From NCBI RefSeq assembly GCF_900316465.1, contig NZ_ONDD01000006.1:38701-102700 (forward strand): a stretch of DNA of 64,000 nt, written 5' to 3'. Both the position numbers and the translations under genes were made by a program. The notes under the pieces were generated by a model, which worked only from the letters and a program-made list of their open reading frames with translations, did not search any database and had not been told where the DNA came from. This stretch comes from an uncultured Fibrobacter sp. (GTDB lineage: Bacteria > Fibrobacterota > Fibrobacteria > Fibrobacterales > Fibrobacteraceae). Positions 1 to 8,850 of the stretch are shown here, piece by piece (position 1 is the stretch's first letter; every line of letters starts with the position of its first letter).

Positions 1-815
1 CCCGCGACCAAGGCGACGACGGTATCAAGAATACAGACGCTCGTGGCTTCTTTTGCCAGGGAATGATTCTTTCCGATGTAGCTACCGAAAATAGCCATGC
101 TACCGATACCGAGGCTCAAGGTAAAGAAGGCGTGTGCAAAGGCGGCAAAGATAGCCTCGCCCAGCCCCTTGCCCGATTGCGTAAGGCGTTCCAAGGACGG
201 CAACAGGTAGAACTCAAGGCCAGCCGTAGAGCCGGGGAGCGTCACGGCGCGAATCGCAAGGATTACCATAATGACAAGCAAGCAAATCATCATGCCCTTG
301 GTGATGCGTTCCACACCCTTCTGGAGGCCAAGCGACACAATAAAGAGGCCAATGACAATGGCAACCGTCATCCAGAAAATCATGAGGCCCGGATTTGAAA
401 GCATTTCACCGAAGCCAGCAGCAATCTGATCCGGAGTACCCATGAGGAACTTGGGGTCGGTAACCATCTTGTAGAAGTAATAGAACATCCAACCGGTCAC
501 CACCGAATAGAAGGCCATCAATATGTAGTTGGCCGAAATCAGCGGGAACTTGGCCCAATGCCACTTGGTGCCCGGTTTTTCCAGGTTGTCGAATGCGCGA
601 GCGATACCGCTCTTACCGCCACGACCCAAGGCAAGTTCTGCCATTAAAATGGGCAGGCCCAAGAAGAGCAAGAAGCCGAGGTACGGGAGCACAAAGGCCG
701 CTCCACCGTACTGGCCAGCAATGTAAGGGAAACGCCACACGTTGCCCAGACCAATGGCACAACCGGCGGCAATGAGGATAAATCCGAGTCTTGATTTAAA
801 GGTTTCGCGTTCCAT
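1..815 (-). CDS. Sodium:neurotransmitter symporter family transporter (3' end outside window)
   Basis: My translation from the ATG at 815 gives MERETFKSRLGFILIAAG and then GLGNVWRFPY, the hallmark of transmembrane helix 1 in the NSS/SNF (LeuT-type) family, whose unwound centre binds Na+ and substrate. Several further hydrophobic helices follow. About 271 codons are visible and the frame is open to the window edge, so the C-terminal part (the family is usually 450-500 residues) is missing. Members import amino acids or related amines with Na+ across the inner membrane; the substrate cannot be told here. No strong Shine-Dalgarno (SD) precedes the start. Confidence 0.93.
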   Translation of the reverse strand, partial: MERETFKSRLGFILIAAGCAIGLGNVWRFPYIAGQYGGAAFVLPYLGFLLFLGLPILMAELALGRGGKSGIARAFDNLEKPGTKWHWAKFPLISANYILMAFYSVVTGWMFYYFYKMVTDPKFLMGTPDQIAAGFGEMLSNPGLMIFWMTVAIVIGLFIVSLGLQKGVERITKGMMICLLVIMVILAIRAVTLPGSTAGLEFYLLPSLERLTQSGKGLGEAIFAAFAHAFFTLSLGIGSMAIFGSYIGKNHSLAKEATSVCILDTVVALVA

Positions 816-872
816 AGTATTAAAAACTATAGAAAAATCTAGACCCTTGTCAGCCCCACTTTATTCAAAATG

Positions 873-3389
873 CTAGAAATAATACTCGTAACTGAGCATA
901 ACCGGCAAGAACGGGAACTGGGTAACTTCCGTTTTTTCGGGCGGATTCTTGCTTGTATCGTAGAATGTGTAGAACATATTCTCGTGATCGGTTACGTTAA
1001 TAAAGGTCCAGCTAAAGTTCCACTTGTTTTCACGACCGATATCGATAGCCTTGATATCGACACGGAAATAGTCCGTCTGGCGGGCGGCATTGCGGCTACC
1101 CGGCAACACCACTGTCGCATCGGTATACTGCTGGTGACCCATATCCTGCGACACGTAGTAACCCTTGTATTCGCTAATGGGCATGCCCGCTGAATACTTC
1201 ATGATAACCGAGGTTCGAATATACATGTCCTTTTGGGTCGGGTGCACCGTCAACGCATCTTCCGGGCCGCGCCAGTTAATGCCCAAGTCCATCTTGAGGG
1301 CATAAGGCTGATGCCAGCTCGGGAAATACGGCTTGGTGCCGTCATCCGTCTTCATGACGCTAATGCTCTGGCTCCAGTTAATGCCGCCGAACCACCAGCC
1401 CTTATCTTTACGCAGCGAAAGTTCGTAACCGAAGGAATAGCCTTCTGCCGTTCCGAAGCCATCGGCCAGCACAAAGTCGTCGGAGGCGGTTTCATCGTTA
1501 CTGTCCAGCACAGACACAAACGTATTCAGGTTGCTTTGGGTCTTGTAGTAAACGCCCACGGTCGCATCGTAATCTTCCATAATGCCGCGCTGGCTATATT
1601 CCGCGGCAAACAGCCACGAAGACGCCGGCTCGATATGCTTGCCCTTGGTAGTCGTGGTTGCCGGGTAATAGAATTCGTTCAGAGTTTCCTGGTCGGTATA
1701 GACAAGCGCATTCAAGTACTGCAGGTAATAACCGCCGTAGAATTCCAAGGTCTTGTCGTCGTCGATATTCACGGTCAAGGAGGCGCGCGGTTCTACGCCA
1801 AAGTCTTTTGCAGCCGTCTGGTAATTAAAGCGAAGGCCGTATTGCAACAGGTAATCGGGTGCAAACTTCCAGGCATCTTGCAGGTAGCCCACATGGTGGA
1901 AGGGTTTCTGAATATCAGCCACGCTGATGGTGGACATCTGTTCGCGGTAGCGCTCGTAGATGTATTCCAGTTCGTAGCCGGCAGTGAGCGTGTGGTTCGG
2001 AATGCCGCGATAGTTAACCCACTGCTTGCCTGCGAAGGTGTAAAGGAACATCTCGATAGACATCAGTTCACCGATTTTCATGGTCTGGTAGAACTCGCTG
2101 AACGCAAGAGTCGCGTTGTAGTCCCAGTCGCCATTGATGCGGTGCGTAATGTTGAGCGGAATGGCTACGTTACCCCAGTCCATATAAAGCGGGTCAAAAC
2201 TCAAGCGGTCTTTACCGACATAGAAGCTAAGTTTCATGCGGGTGTCATCGGTAAAGTTATACATGAACGTGCCCTGCACGTCTGTAAATTCGTAGTCCAG
2301 GTTCAGGTCGATAATGTCGAGGGCGTTCATCAAATCGAGCATGTAGCCGATGTAGGTGGTACGGCCTGCCACCACCCAGCGTGCAGGGCCCTGATGGCCT
2401 TCGGTATGGAGTTGCGCCGCAAACGTACTGATCTTGATGCTTGACTTGCTGAACCATTCATTGACGGTATCCTGACCGCCGGCGCGGCCATCCATCTTGA
2501 GCACGGAACTCAGGCGGTTACCATACTGCGCCGGGAAACCACTCTTGTAGAATTGCACATCGTCAATGCCTTCGACCAGGAAGGTACTGAACAGTCCGAA
2601 GAAATGCACCGGAGAGTAAACGACCGCGTTGTCGAACAGGAAGAGGTTCTGGTCGGCGGCTCCACCGCGAACATAAATCTTGGAGCTGAAATCGGAGCTG
2701 GCGACCACGCCCGGGAGCGCCTGGATACTCTTGATGACGTCGGCTTCGGCGAGGCTGGGCATACGCTTGATGGACTTAGCCGACACTACAGATTCGCCGG
2801 GCTTGCGCTTAGGGCGACGGCGCAGCTGGACTACGACTTTCTTGAGTTCGGTGACCTTGGCGTTGTCGCCGCCAGCAAGGAGGGCATCGACATCGACGTC
2901 CTGGCTTGCGGAATCTTGCGCCAGCGTATCGGGGCGTTGCGGGGTGTCCCCACCCCCGCTAGAAGGGGTAGCGGATGCCGTGTCAGCGGCAGCAGCGAGG
3001 GGAAGGCCTTCCCCTTCTACTATAGAATCGGGTTCTGCAAAAGCCTCGCCCAGTGCCTGCGAGAAACTGCGTTCAGCGCCAATGTACTTGAGTTCGTAGC
3101 ATTTTTCTTTTTCGGCGCCCGCCGTGTCCGAATTCGTGACGCACACATTCCAAAGGGTATCTTCGGGAAGCACAATGCTAAAGGGCGTGCCCACGGTGGT
3201 TTGCAGCGCCTCGCCCGATTCCAGGATTTCGACATTGAGTTTTTCGCCTGGGGCAAACGAGGAATCCTGTACGATTCCGTTAAAGGTGATTCCTTGGGGT
3301 GCAAGCGAATCGGGCACAGGTTCTTGTGCCACGGCAGCTACACTCAACATAGCCAGCAACAAAGCAAAAATTTCAATATAACGTTTCAA
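873..3389 (-). CDS. TonB-dependent outer-membrane receptor
   Basis: An 838-residue protein with an N-terminal signal peptide (about residues 1-21, ending AAVAQ), a Ser/Thr/Asp-rich linker, a plug domain around 195-310 (SVVSAKSIKRMPS, then ALPGV and YVRGGAADQNLFLFD, typical plug motifs) and a long beta-barrel ending in aromatic residues (YEYYF). Such receptors take up large ligands using TonB energy; the ligand is unknown. The start is TTG at 3389 with only a weak GAG-type SD, so it is less certain than the frame. Upstream lie a 13-bp inverted repeat and an ECF-type promoter identical in layout to the one before the sigma gene at 7107, so the receptor is probably a target of that sigma factor. 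Confidence 0.9.
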   Translation of the reverse strand: MKRYIEIFALLLAMLSVAAVAQEPVPDSLAPQGITFNGIVQDSSFAPGEKLNVEILESGEALQTTVGTPFSIVLPEDTLWNVCVTNSDTAGAEKEKCYELKYIGAERSFSQALGEAFAEPDSIVEGEGLPLAAAADTASATPSSGGGDTPQRPDTLAQDSASQDVDVDALLAGGDNAKVTELKKVVVQLRRRPKRKPGESVVSAKSIKRMPSLAEADVIKSIQALPGVVASSDFSSKIYVRGGAADQNLFLFDNAVVYSPVHFFGLFSTFLVEGIDDVQFYKSGFPAQYGNRLSSVLKMDGRAGGQDTVNEWFSKSSIKISTFAAQLHTEGHQGPARWVVAGRTTYIGYMLDLMNALDIIDLNLDYEFTDVQGTFMYNFTDDTRMKLSFYVGKDRLSFDPLYMDWGNVAIPLNITHRINGDWDYNATLAFSEFYQTMKIGELMSIEMFLYTFAGKQWVNYRGIPNHTLTAGYELEYIYERYREQMSTISVADIQKPFHHVGYLQDAWKFAPDYLLQYGLRFNYQTAAKDFGVEPRASLTVNIDDDKTLEFYGGYYLQYLNALVYTDQETLNEFYYPATTTTKGKHIEPASSWLFAAEYSQRGIMEDYDATVGVYYKTQSNLNTFVSVLDSNDETASDDFVLADGFGTAEGYSFGYELSLRKDKGWWFGGINWSQSISVMKTDDGTKPYFPSWHQPYALKMDLGINWRGPEDALTVHPTQKDMYIRTSVIMKYSAGMPISEYKGYYVSQDMGHQQYTDATVVLPGSRNAARQTDYFRVDIKAIDIGRENKWNFSWTFINVTDHENMFYTFYDTSKNPPEKTEVTQFPFLPVMLSYEYYF

Positions 3390-3410
3390 AATAACTCGCG
3401 TTCTAACAAA

Positions 3411-3440
3411 AATAGCAAATAGGAAACCCTATTTGCTATT
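3411..3440 (-). terminator. 13-bp perfect inverted repeat; terminator or attenuator before the TonB receptor
   Basis: Arms AATAGCAAATAGG (3411-3423) and CCTATTTGCTATT (3428-3440) are exact complements around a 4-nt loop. Read leftward, the second arm runs into five Ts. It starts directly after the -10 element at 3441. It could end caspase-operon transcription, attenuate the receptor transcript or serve as an operator. Confidence 0.7.
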
Positions 3441-3469
3441 GTAACACTATAAGGAGCAAAAAGTGTCAC
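3441..3469 (-). promoter_or_regulatory. ECF-type promoter of the TonB receptor
   Basis: On the minus strand it reads GTGACACTTT, ten bases, TAGTGTTAC. The same two boxes with the same spacing precede the ECF sigma gene (7114-7142). Shared, bipartite and unlike a sigma-70 consensus, it is most simply the promoter recognised by that sigma factor. Confidence 0.75.
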
Positions 3470-3489
3470 TTGTTTTTTAGAATTTTCTT

Positions 3490-5820
3490 TTAGAATCTTC
3501 CCACAGTAATGCCCGAGTAGAAGCCGGGCCACCAACGAGCCTTATGCTTTTCGCTACCAAAATCGTCGTGGTAGTTGTTCCAAGGCTTGAGCCAAATCTC
3601 GTCCGCATCGCCAATCGTCGCCCAGTTCAGCGAGCCACCCACCGTAAGGCCTAACCCTGGGAACAGCTTATGTACAAAGCCCAAGCGCAGGCGGTGGTGG
3701 TAATTGTAATTGTTTTCACCGCTGAAAGCAACATTTTCGAAGGCATTCAGGAACATGTATTCCAACTCAAAGTGGTTGCCGTACTTGCCGAACTGCGTAC
3801 CGATACCGTAACCGCTTTCGTAGCGGTCTTCAAAGCGTTTGAATCCTTCACCCTTTTCAAAGGGACGAGCCCATTCAAAGGCGGTGTAGAAATAAGCTGT
3901 ACCCAAGTGGAGCGAAAGATCCAGAGCACCCATTTCATTCAAGGATGTAGTTGCAGACCATACGCCGTTACCCACCACGCTAATAAAGCCGACCGGAGTC
4001 TTTTCGCATTCCAAGCATACGTTCACAAAACCCACCTGGCGACCCTTGGACTTGGGAGCCACATTCACATAGCCCACCTGCGTGCCGCCTTCCCAAGCCG
4101 TGGCATTCACAAAGCCCACGCCTACACGGGAATTGACCGCCACGTTCGTAAAGCCCACCTGAACATCGGCGTCCTTAGCGACATCGACAAAGCCCACCTG
4201 CACTTTGGAGCCCATATTTGTGTTCACAAAGCCAACATTAGTCTTGCTGTATTCAGAAGCATTCACAAAACCCAGCTGCAAGTATCGCATGGTATCGAGA
4301 GCGGCGTTCACAAAACCGATCTGCGCACCTTCGGATTTTTCAGACGCCCAGTTGATATAGGATAGCTGCAAACCATCAACGCTTTCGGCATAGTTCACGG
4401 CACCCGAAATCTGCGCGCCGTCAATATTTTCGTTCGCGATATTCAAGATACCTGTTATTTGAATGCCTCGCATATCTTTACTTGCGCTGTTCACAAACAA
4501 GCTCACCTGCGAACCGACCATGTAGTCTTTCGTCTTGGTGGCAAAGAGACCCAATTGCACGCCCTTGCGCGGATCCTTGTCGCGATCGTAAAAACCAAAC
4601 GTTGTGCGGGAAACTCCGTTGCGGTCAAGCGAATCCAGGGAGCATTTTGCCGTATCGCCATTAGCGCAAGAACGTTCGCTCTTGATTTCGCCGCGAAGAG
4701 CCGTCTTTTCGACAGCGACCGCCGTGAACTGCTTTTTGCCGAGACGCGCACGGTTGTTGTCATAAAGCGTGATCGACGCTTCCTTATATTCGGCAGGACG
4801 TTCCAAGCGTACGCTGTACTTGCCGGCAGGGAACCCGAGGCTCATGGCGCGACCAGATTTCTTGTAAAGTTCGGCGACAAGTTCACCCTTTTCGTCGCGA
4901 ATGAACAAGTGACCGTCTACATTCTCGTCCAATTCCAAGCCTGCGCTCGTGCTGCGCAAATCCGTCATCACCACATCCCCGGTGCCCGCCAAGTTCATGT
5001 CGCGGCTGGGGTGCTGGGCGCCACCCATGGTGGCTTCGGTCTTCTGGAGAGTTTCATTGAAGGCGAACTGGTAAGCTTCAGAAAGCGTCACCTTGCCGTC
5101 ACCGCTCGCATCGCCTGCGCCGCGAAGGCCGCTCACCAGCGAATGCGTAAAGAAGGAACCCTTGAGTTTGTCGCTTTCCTGGCTAGATTCATCTTGAGTG
5201 CTGCTGGTGATAAAGGCGTAGCCTTTCATGTCGCTGCTTTTGTCGACCATGAACGCCGGCACAGCGACACCGCCCTTCGCGCGGGTAATAGCACCCGAGC
5301 CGCAAGCGTCAATCACGGCAATCTTCACGTCGGCATTCAAGGCATCCACACGCTTGCGGAATTCTTTCCAGCTATAAATTTCTTCACCGAGGCGCAGTCC
5401 CTTTTCGTCGGCGTGACCGCTGTAATACACCAGCACTTCTTCGCGGGAATTAGCGTCGGCGCCCTTCGCAGACTTTGCAGACTGCAACTTTTTATCAAGA
5501 GATTCCAGCTGGCTCTGCAACGAGGCCACACTCGGTTCCGTCACGCGGTACACATTCTGCTTGGGCACGCCACCCATCTGCGAAAGCACATTCGCAAAGG
5601 CGCGGGCATCGCTTTCGGCATAACGCAGCACCGGGCGGCCCTTACCGCCGTTATTCGCACTCACCGCGAACACGTAACGGTTAATCGCGATCTCGCCGGA
5701 ATTCGCAGCGGCATGGGCATTGCTTGCAGCCGCCAAAATCGCCACCAGGCACACCAGGCAGAAAATGGCAGAGCCCGACAAAAAATCGCAGAATAAAATC
5801 TTACCCAAAATCTTTTTCAT
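3490..5820 (-). CDS. Secreted caspase-like (C14) peptidase with GFVNVA surface repeats
   Basis: A 776-residue protein. A signal peptide or anchor (about 1-38, ending NAHAA) leads to a caspase-fold domain (about 45-290) with the catalytic pair visible as YYSGH136 and IDAC173GSG. A GDASGDGKVTLSE stretch resembles an EF-hand loop. After a beta-rich linker, about 430-640 holds repeats of the (V/L)GFVN(V/A/T) type, as in LA_2272-like surface repeats. It should be exported and may be surface-bound. The start at 5820 has a strong SD (AGGGGGAG); an upstream in-frame ATG at 5841 overlaps the anti-sigma stop. It is third in an operon after the ECF sigma and its putative anti-sigma, which suggests a proteolytic or stress role. 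Its substrate is unknown. Confidence 0.88.
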   Translation of the reverse strand: MKKILGKILFCDFLSGSAIFCLVCLVAILAAASNAHAAANSGEIAINRYVFAVSANNGGKGRPVLRYAESDARAFANVLSQMGGVPKQNVYRVTEPSVASLQSQLESLDKKLQSAKSAKGADANSREEVLVYYSGHADEKGLRLGEEIYSWKEFRKRVDALNADVKIAVIDACGSGAITRAKGGVAVPAFMVDKSSDMKGYAFITSSTQDESSQESDKLKGSFFTHSLVSGLRGAGDASGDGKVTLSEAYQFAFNETLQKTEATMGGAQHPSRDMNLAGTGDVVMTDLRSTSAGLELDENVDGHLFIRDEKGELVAELYKKSGRAMSLGFPAGKYSVRLERPAEYKEASITLYDNNRARLGKKQFTAVAVEKTALRGEIKSERSCANGDTAKCSLDSLDRNGVSRTTFGFYDRDKDPRKGVQLGLFATKTKDYMVGSQVSLFVNSASKDMRGIQITGILNIANENIDGAQISGAVNYAESVDGLQLSYINWASEKSEGAQIGFVNAALDTMRYLQLGFVNASEYSKTNVGFVNTNMGSKVQVGFVDVAKDADVQVGFTNVAVNSRVGVGFVNATAWEGGTQVGYVNVAPKSKGRQVGFVNVCLECEKTPVGFISVVGNGVWSATTSLNEMGALDLSLHLGTAYFYTAFEWARPFEKGEGFKRFEDRYESGYGIGTQFGKYGNHFELEYMFLNAFENVAFSGENNYNYHHRLRLGFVHKLFPGLGLTVGGSLNWATIGDADEIWLKPWNNYHDDFGSEKHKARWWPGFYSGITVGRF

Positions 5821-5830
5821 TTTCTCCCCC

Positions 5831-6607
5831 TTATTTCCCAACTTTGCGGAGCGTAAACGAAACGTTTTCTACACCAGCCTGCTTCAAGCTCTTGTCAATA
5901 TCGTTGCCGTCAATTTCAAAAGCATTCTGCGACGTGAGCAAGAAGAACTTTTCGAATTTCGGAGCGTTATCAAGCTTGTAGGCAAACGGAAGCGTCGTCA
6001 TTTTGCCGGGTTCCAGCTCAATAGCCTTGTTGCCTTCGCCCATGTGCATGGTAATGGTTCCGTTGCCGTCCATGCTAAAAAGCATGCCGAAGCACTTTTG
6101 CGGAACACGGTAACGCAACTGGATTTCGTCGCCTTCGTGGGCATCGCCCAGGTTCACCATTTGCACGGCACTGTCGCCCGTCTTTTTCCAGACTTCCAAA
6201 GAAGCCTGCATACCCTTGATTCGCGTGCCGTCATCTACATCGGCCATGGCGACTTCCATCGAGGCGACATTGTTGTCGTAAGTCGCCACATCGCGATTCA
6301 ACACAACCACCGAGAAAATACCCAGCGCAATCACCAACGCGGCAGCCACCTTGAGCCACAAAATATTCTGGCCAGCCTTCTCGGCAGAATTCCCGGCGGC
6401 TTCGGCAGCCTCAATGCGTTCTTCAAGATCCGCAAACGGATTTTCCACTAAAAAGCGCTTGCCCTGCAGGCGCATTTCAGCCACGCGGGCGGCAAAGATT
6501 TCGTCGCTCAATTCGCGTTCCTGGAGTTCACGCATTTCTTTTTCGGAGAGTTCCCCGAGCAGATAGCGTTCCAGATTGAAATCGGAAATTTTATTGACAG
6601 ATGTCAT
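5831..6607 (-). CDS. Putative membrane anti-sigma factor with C-terminal DUF4384-like domain
   Basis: A 258-residue protein. The N-terminus (LERYLLGELSEKEMRELQ) resembles the cytoplasmic sigma-binding part of FecR/RseA-type anti-sigma factors, but I see no zinc-finger His/Cys set. One transmembrane helix lies near 85-107. The periplasmic part has a beta-rich region (DEIQLRYRVPQKCFGMLFSMDGNG) like DUF4384 domains that occur with caspases and kinases. Its ATG overlaps the sigma stop codon (ATGA at 6604-6607), a sign of coupled translation. Position and layout, more than sequence identity, support the anti-sigma role. Confidence 0.78.
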   Translation of the reverse strand: MTSVNKISDFNLERYLLGELSEKEMRELQERELSDEIFAARVAEMRLQGKRFLVENPFADLEERIEAAEAAGNSAEKAGQNILWLKVAAALVIALGIFSVVVLNRDVATYDNNVASMEVAMADVDDGTRIKGMQASLEVWKKTGDSAVQMVNLGDAHEGDEIQLRYRVPQKCFGMLFSMDGNGTITMHMGEGNKAIELEPGKMTTLPFAYKLDNAPKFEKFFLLTSQNAFEIDGNDIDKSLKQAGVENVSFTLRKVGK

Positions 6608-7107
6608 CTTTCAACCTCCAGATTCTTGATCTTGGCTTGCAGGGTACGCAAACGCTTGCGCACGCCACTCACCGAAAGTCCAACAGTTTCAGCAGTTTCT
6701 TCCAGAGTCATGCCGTCTACATAATGCAGCGTCGCAATCGTGCGGGTCGATTCCTGCTCCTTCGAGAAAATCTTTGCCAAAAGGCCCTTGGCCTCATAAC
6801 CGTCATCTTCTTCGGCGCAGGCGATGGTGAGCAAGAGTTCGCTCGAATCACAATCAAGCCCGCGGCGTTTCTTGTCGCGAATACGGTTCAGGCAAAGTCT
6901 GGTTGCCGTATTCCACAACAAACTCGACGGCTGCGAAAGATCCAAGGTGTCCATGCGCTCGTATACACGCAAAAACACATTTTGCACCATGTCTTTGGCT
7001 TCGGCATCGTCCTTGAGCAAAAAGACACAGCGTCTGTAAACCATCGGGGCATATGCCTCGTACAGTTTCGAAAAAGCCATGCGATCAAGGAGATTTTTCC
7101 CGTTCAT
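6604..7107 (-). CDS. ECF-family RNA polymerase sigma factor
   Basis: A 167-residue protein with sigma region 2 (AFSKLYEAYAPMVYRRC, then DAEAKDMVQNVFLRVYERMD) and region 4 (LHYVDGMTLEETAETVGLSVSGVRKRLRTLQAKI, a helix-turn-helix), the usual ECF size and order. It heads the operon sigma / anti-sigma / caspase. The ECF-type promoter (7114-7142) ends only six bases before this ATG, so the transcript would be almost leaderless; a second in-frame ATG at 7080 also lacks an SD. The adjacent promoter suggests positive autoregulation. Confidence 0.92.
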   Translation of the reverse strand: MNGKNLLDRMAFSKLYEAYAPMVYRRCVFLLKDDAEAKDMVQNVFLRVYERMDTLDLSQPSSLLWNTATRLCLNRIRDKKRRGLDCDSSELLLTIACAEEDDGYEAKGLLAKIFSKEQESTRTIATLHYVDGMTLEETAETVGLSVSGVRKRLRTLQAKIKNLEVER

Positions 7108-7113
7108 ACCATT

Positions 7114-7142
7114 GTAACACTAGTGGAAGTTAAAAGTGTCAC
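7114..7142 (-). promoter_or_regulatory. ECF-type promoter of the sigma operon
   Basis: Minus-strand GTGACACTTT, ten bases, TAGTGTTAC, matching 3441-3469 at every position of both boxes and in spacing. The intervening ten bases differ. Likely an autoregulated promoter. Confidence 0.78.
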
Positions 7143-7156
7143 CGCAAATTTAAAAA

Positions 7157-7181
7157 AAAGAAAGCCCCGCTTGTGCGGGGC
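7157..7181 (-). terminator. Rho-independent terminator after the FKBP gene
   Basis: GCCCCGC (7164-7170) and GCGGGGC (7175-7181) form a 7-bp stem with loop TTGT. Read leftward, the stem is followed by a T-rich run, so it ends the FKBP transcript. Confidence 0.85.
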
Positions 7182-7215
7182 AATATCTGTATAAATATTG
7201 GGCAAACGCCAATTT

Positions 7216-8163
7216 TTACTTTTTGGCAGCGGGTTTTGCAGCTTCGGCAGGCTTTGCTTCTGCCTTTTTCTCTGCAGGCTTGGCTTCCGGCTTCTTTTCA
7301 GCAGCGGGCTTAGCCTCGGCCTTCTTTTCCGCCGGCTTGGCTTCAGCCTTCGCAGGCTCTGCAGCAGGTGCCACAGGCACGGCTGTGCTGTCGATAGCGG
7401 GCACTTCGGCATAAACCTTCAAGAGTTCCACCTCGAACACAAGCATCGCATTCGCCGGAATCATCGGAGGCACGCCCGCTTCGCCATAGGCAAGGGCACT
7501 CGGAATCCAGGCCTTCACCTTGTCGCCTTCCTTCATGACCTGCAGCAAGTCCTGCCAGCCTTCAATCACGGCACTCACCGGGAATTCCAGCGGTTCACCG
7601 CGCTTGACGCTATTGTCGAATTCCGTACCGTCGAGGAGCGCTCCAATATAGTGCACCTGCACCTTGTCGCTCATCTTGGGGCTAATGCCAGCACCGGCCT
7701 TAATCACCTTGTACTGCACGCCCTTCGGAGTCTTCTTGACAGTCGTATCCTTGGCATTTTCGGCAAGGAACTTCGTCTGTTCATCCAACAGCTTCTGGGC
7801 CTGGGCCTTTTCGTCGGATTCCTTCTTCTTCTGCATCTGCAAAAGCAAATCCTGCAAGGCGGATTCCGCGGTAGAATCGGCCATCTGCACCGGGCGGGTA
7901 GAATCTACCTGGTCCTTGATAGCGCCCATGAGCACGTCCATGTTCAGCGGCACGTTCACGTTCGCAATCGCCTTGCCCAAGTCCATACCCAGCGCATAGC
8001 TGTAACGGTCGGTAGGGTTATTCAAATCCGGCAATGCAGACTTGGTATTGGCAGCAGAATCAGTCTGAGCCTCGGGATCCACAGCGGGTTTTTGACCGCC
8101 ACCGCAAGCAACCAGCACCGAACAGAGTGCCAAAGAAGCCGAAAAAACATGATTAATCTTCAT
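7216..8163 (-). CDS. FKBP-type peptidyl-prolyl isomerase lipoprotein
   Basis: A 315-residue lipoprotein: signal peptide with lipobox LVAC (Cys20), an FKBP N-terminal dimerisation-type domain (YALGMDLGKAIANVNVPLN...), and an FKBP catalytic domain (VQVHYIGALLDGTEFDNS, EPLEFPV, VIEGWQDLLQVMKEGDK, AWIPSALAYGE), as in Mip/FkpA proteins. It should catalyse cis-trans prolyl isomerisation in the periplasm. The last ~60 residues are low-complexity Ala-Lys-Pro-Glu repeats (AEAKPAEKK units), perhaps a cell-wall or envelope tether. The start at 8163 is chosen for the lipoprotein signal and the SD AAGGA; the frame stays open upstream to 8259. Confidence 0.93.
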   Translation of the reverse strand: MKINHVFSASLALCSVLVACGGGQKPAVDPEAQTDSAANTKSALPDLNNPTDRYSYALGMDLGKAIANVNVPLNMDVLMGAIKDQVDSTRPVQMADSTAESALQDLLLQMQKKKESDEKAQAQKLLDEQTKFLAENAKDTTVKKTPKGVQYKVIKAGAGISPKMSDKVQVHYIGALLDGTEFDNSVKRGEPLEFPVSAVIEGWQDLLQVMKEGDKVKAWIPSALAYGEAGVPPMIPANAMLVFEVELLKVYAEVPAIDSTAVPVAPAAEPAKAEAKPAEKKAEAKPAAEKKPEAKPAEKKAEAKPAEAAKPAAKK

Positions 8164-8481
8164 ATAATTCCTTGATCTATAGCGAGTTACATCGCAAATT
8201 CCAGTGATATACGACACACACAAAAATAGAAAAGGCTTTAAAGAACGCGTCGTGAACACTTTTTAGAACAATCTTTTCGCCCTAAAATGTACAAAATTTT
8301 GACTTTTTAGAAAAAATTTTAAGTGAAAATTGTCGTTTTTAGCAAAATTTAAACACTTTTATCCAAATAGGCAACAACTTTCCTTACACAAATGCCGTAA
8401 ACGGGCGTTTACAAAGGGGTTGCTAAAACAGATTTTTGTTACTAAATTTACACATAAGAGTGAGAAATATAAGGAAATTGT
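8164..8481 (+). promoter_or_regulatory. AT-rich intergenic region with a sigma-70-like promoter
   Basis: The 318 bases between the FKBP lipoprotein and the next gene are AT-rich and hold no credible gene. TTGCTA (8420-8425), 17 bases and TAAATT (8443-8448) make a fair promoter for the gene at 8482. I saw no other clear element. Confidence 0.55.
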
Positions 8482-8703
8482 ATGAACTACCGTTTCGAAA
8501 ATTTCATAAATTCGGCCTCCGCTAACAAGCAGGCTTTCGAAAGCTCCATCGAGAGCGTTCGTAGCGAGCTCGATAGCATGGTCAGCTCGAATACCGTTCG
8601 TGCAGTCCCGAGCCCTGCCAAGACTGGTTGGCTTAAGGGTTCGCTTTCCTACCCGTGGGTAATCGTTTGCTCCTTGGTTCCGTCCCTCAAGGACATGTTC
8701 TAA
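8482..8703 (+). CDS. Small hypothetical protein, 73 residues
   Basis: Not recognised. It begins MNYRFENFINSASANKQAFE, is mostly polar and helical in its first half, and ends in a short hydrophobic stretch (YPWVIVCSLVPSL). It has a good SD (AAGGAAA), its own promoter (8420-8448) and a clear terminator just after it, so it is a complete single-gene unit. There is no evident signal peptide. Confidence 0.7.
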   Translation: MNYRFENFINSASANKQAFESSIESVRSELDSMVSSNTVRAVPSPAKTGWLKGSLSYPWVIVCSLVPSLKDMF

Positions 8704-8735
8704 GATTTAAGAACCTTACATTTTTCAAATTTTGT

Positions 8736-8766
8736 AGCCTCGCCTTCCGCGGGGCTTTATTTTTTT
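8736..8766 (+). terminator. Rho-independent terminator
   Basis: AGCCTCGC (8736-8743) pairs with GCGGGGCT (8749-8756), including one G-U pair, around CTTCC. The run TTATTTTTTT follows. Confidence 0.88.
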
Positions 8767-8850
8767 CTTTGGCGCAAAACTAATGACTAACCCCAGACTC
8801 TTTTCTATCTTTGGGGCAAACAATCGCGCACAATGCGCACCGGAGACCTT

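Noticed and set aside
1233..2444. Long rightward frame of 403 codons
   Set aside because: It is antisense to the TonB receptor, whose motifs are unmistakable, and its translation shows no domain.
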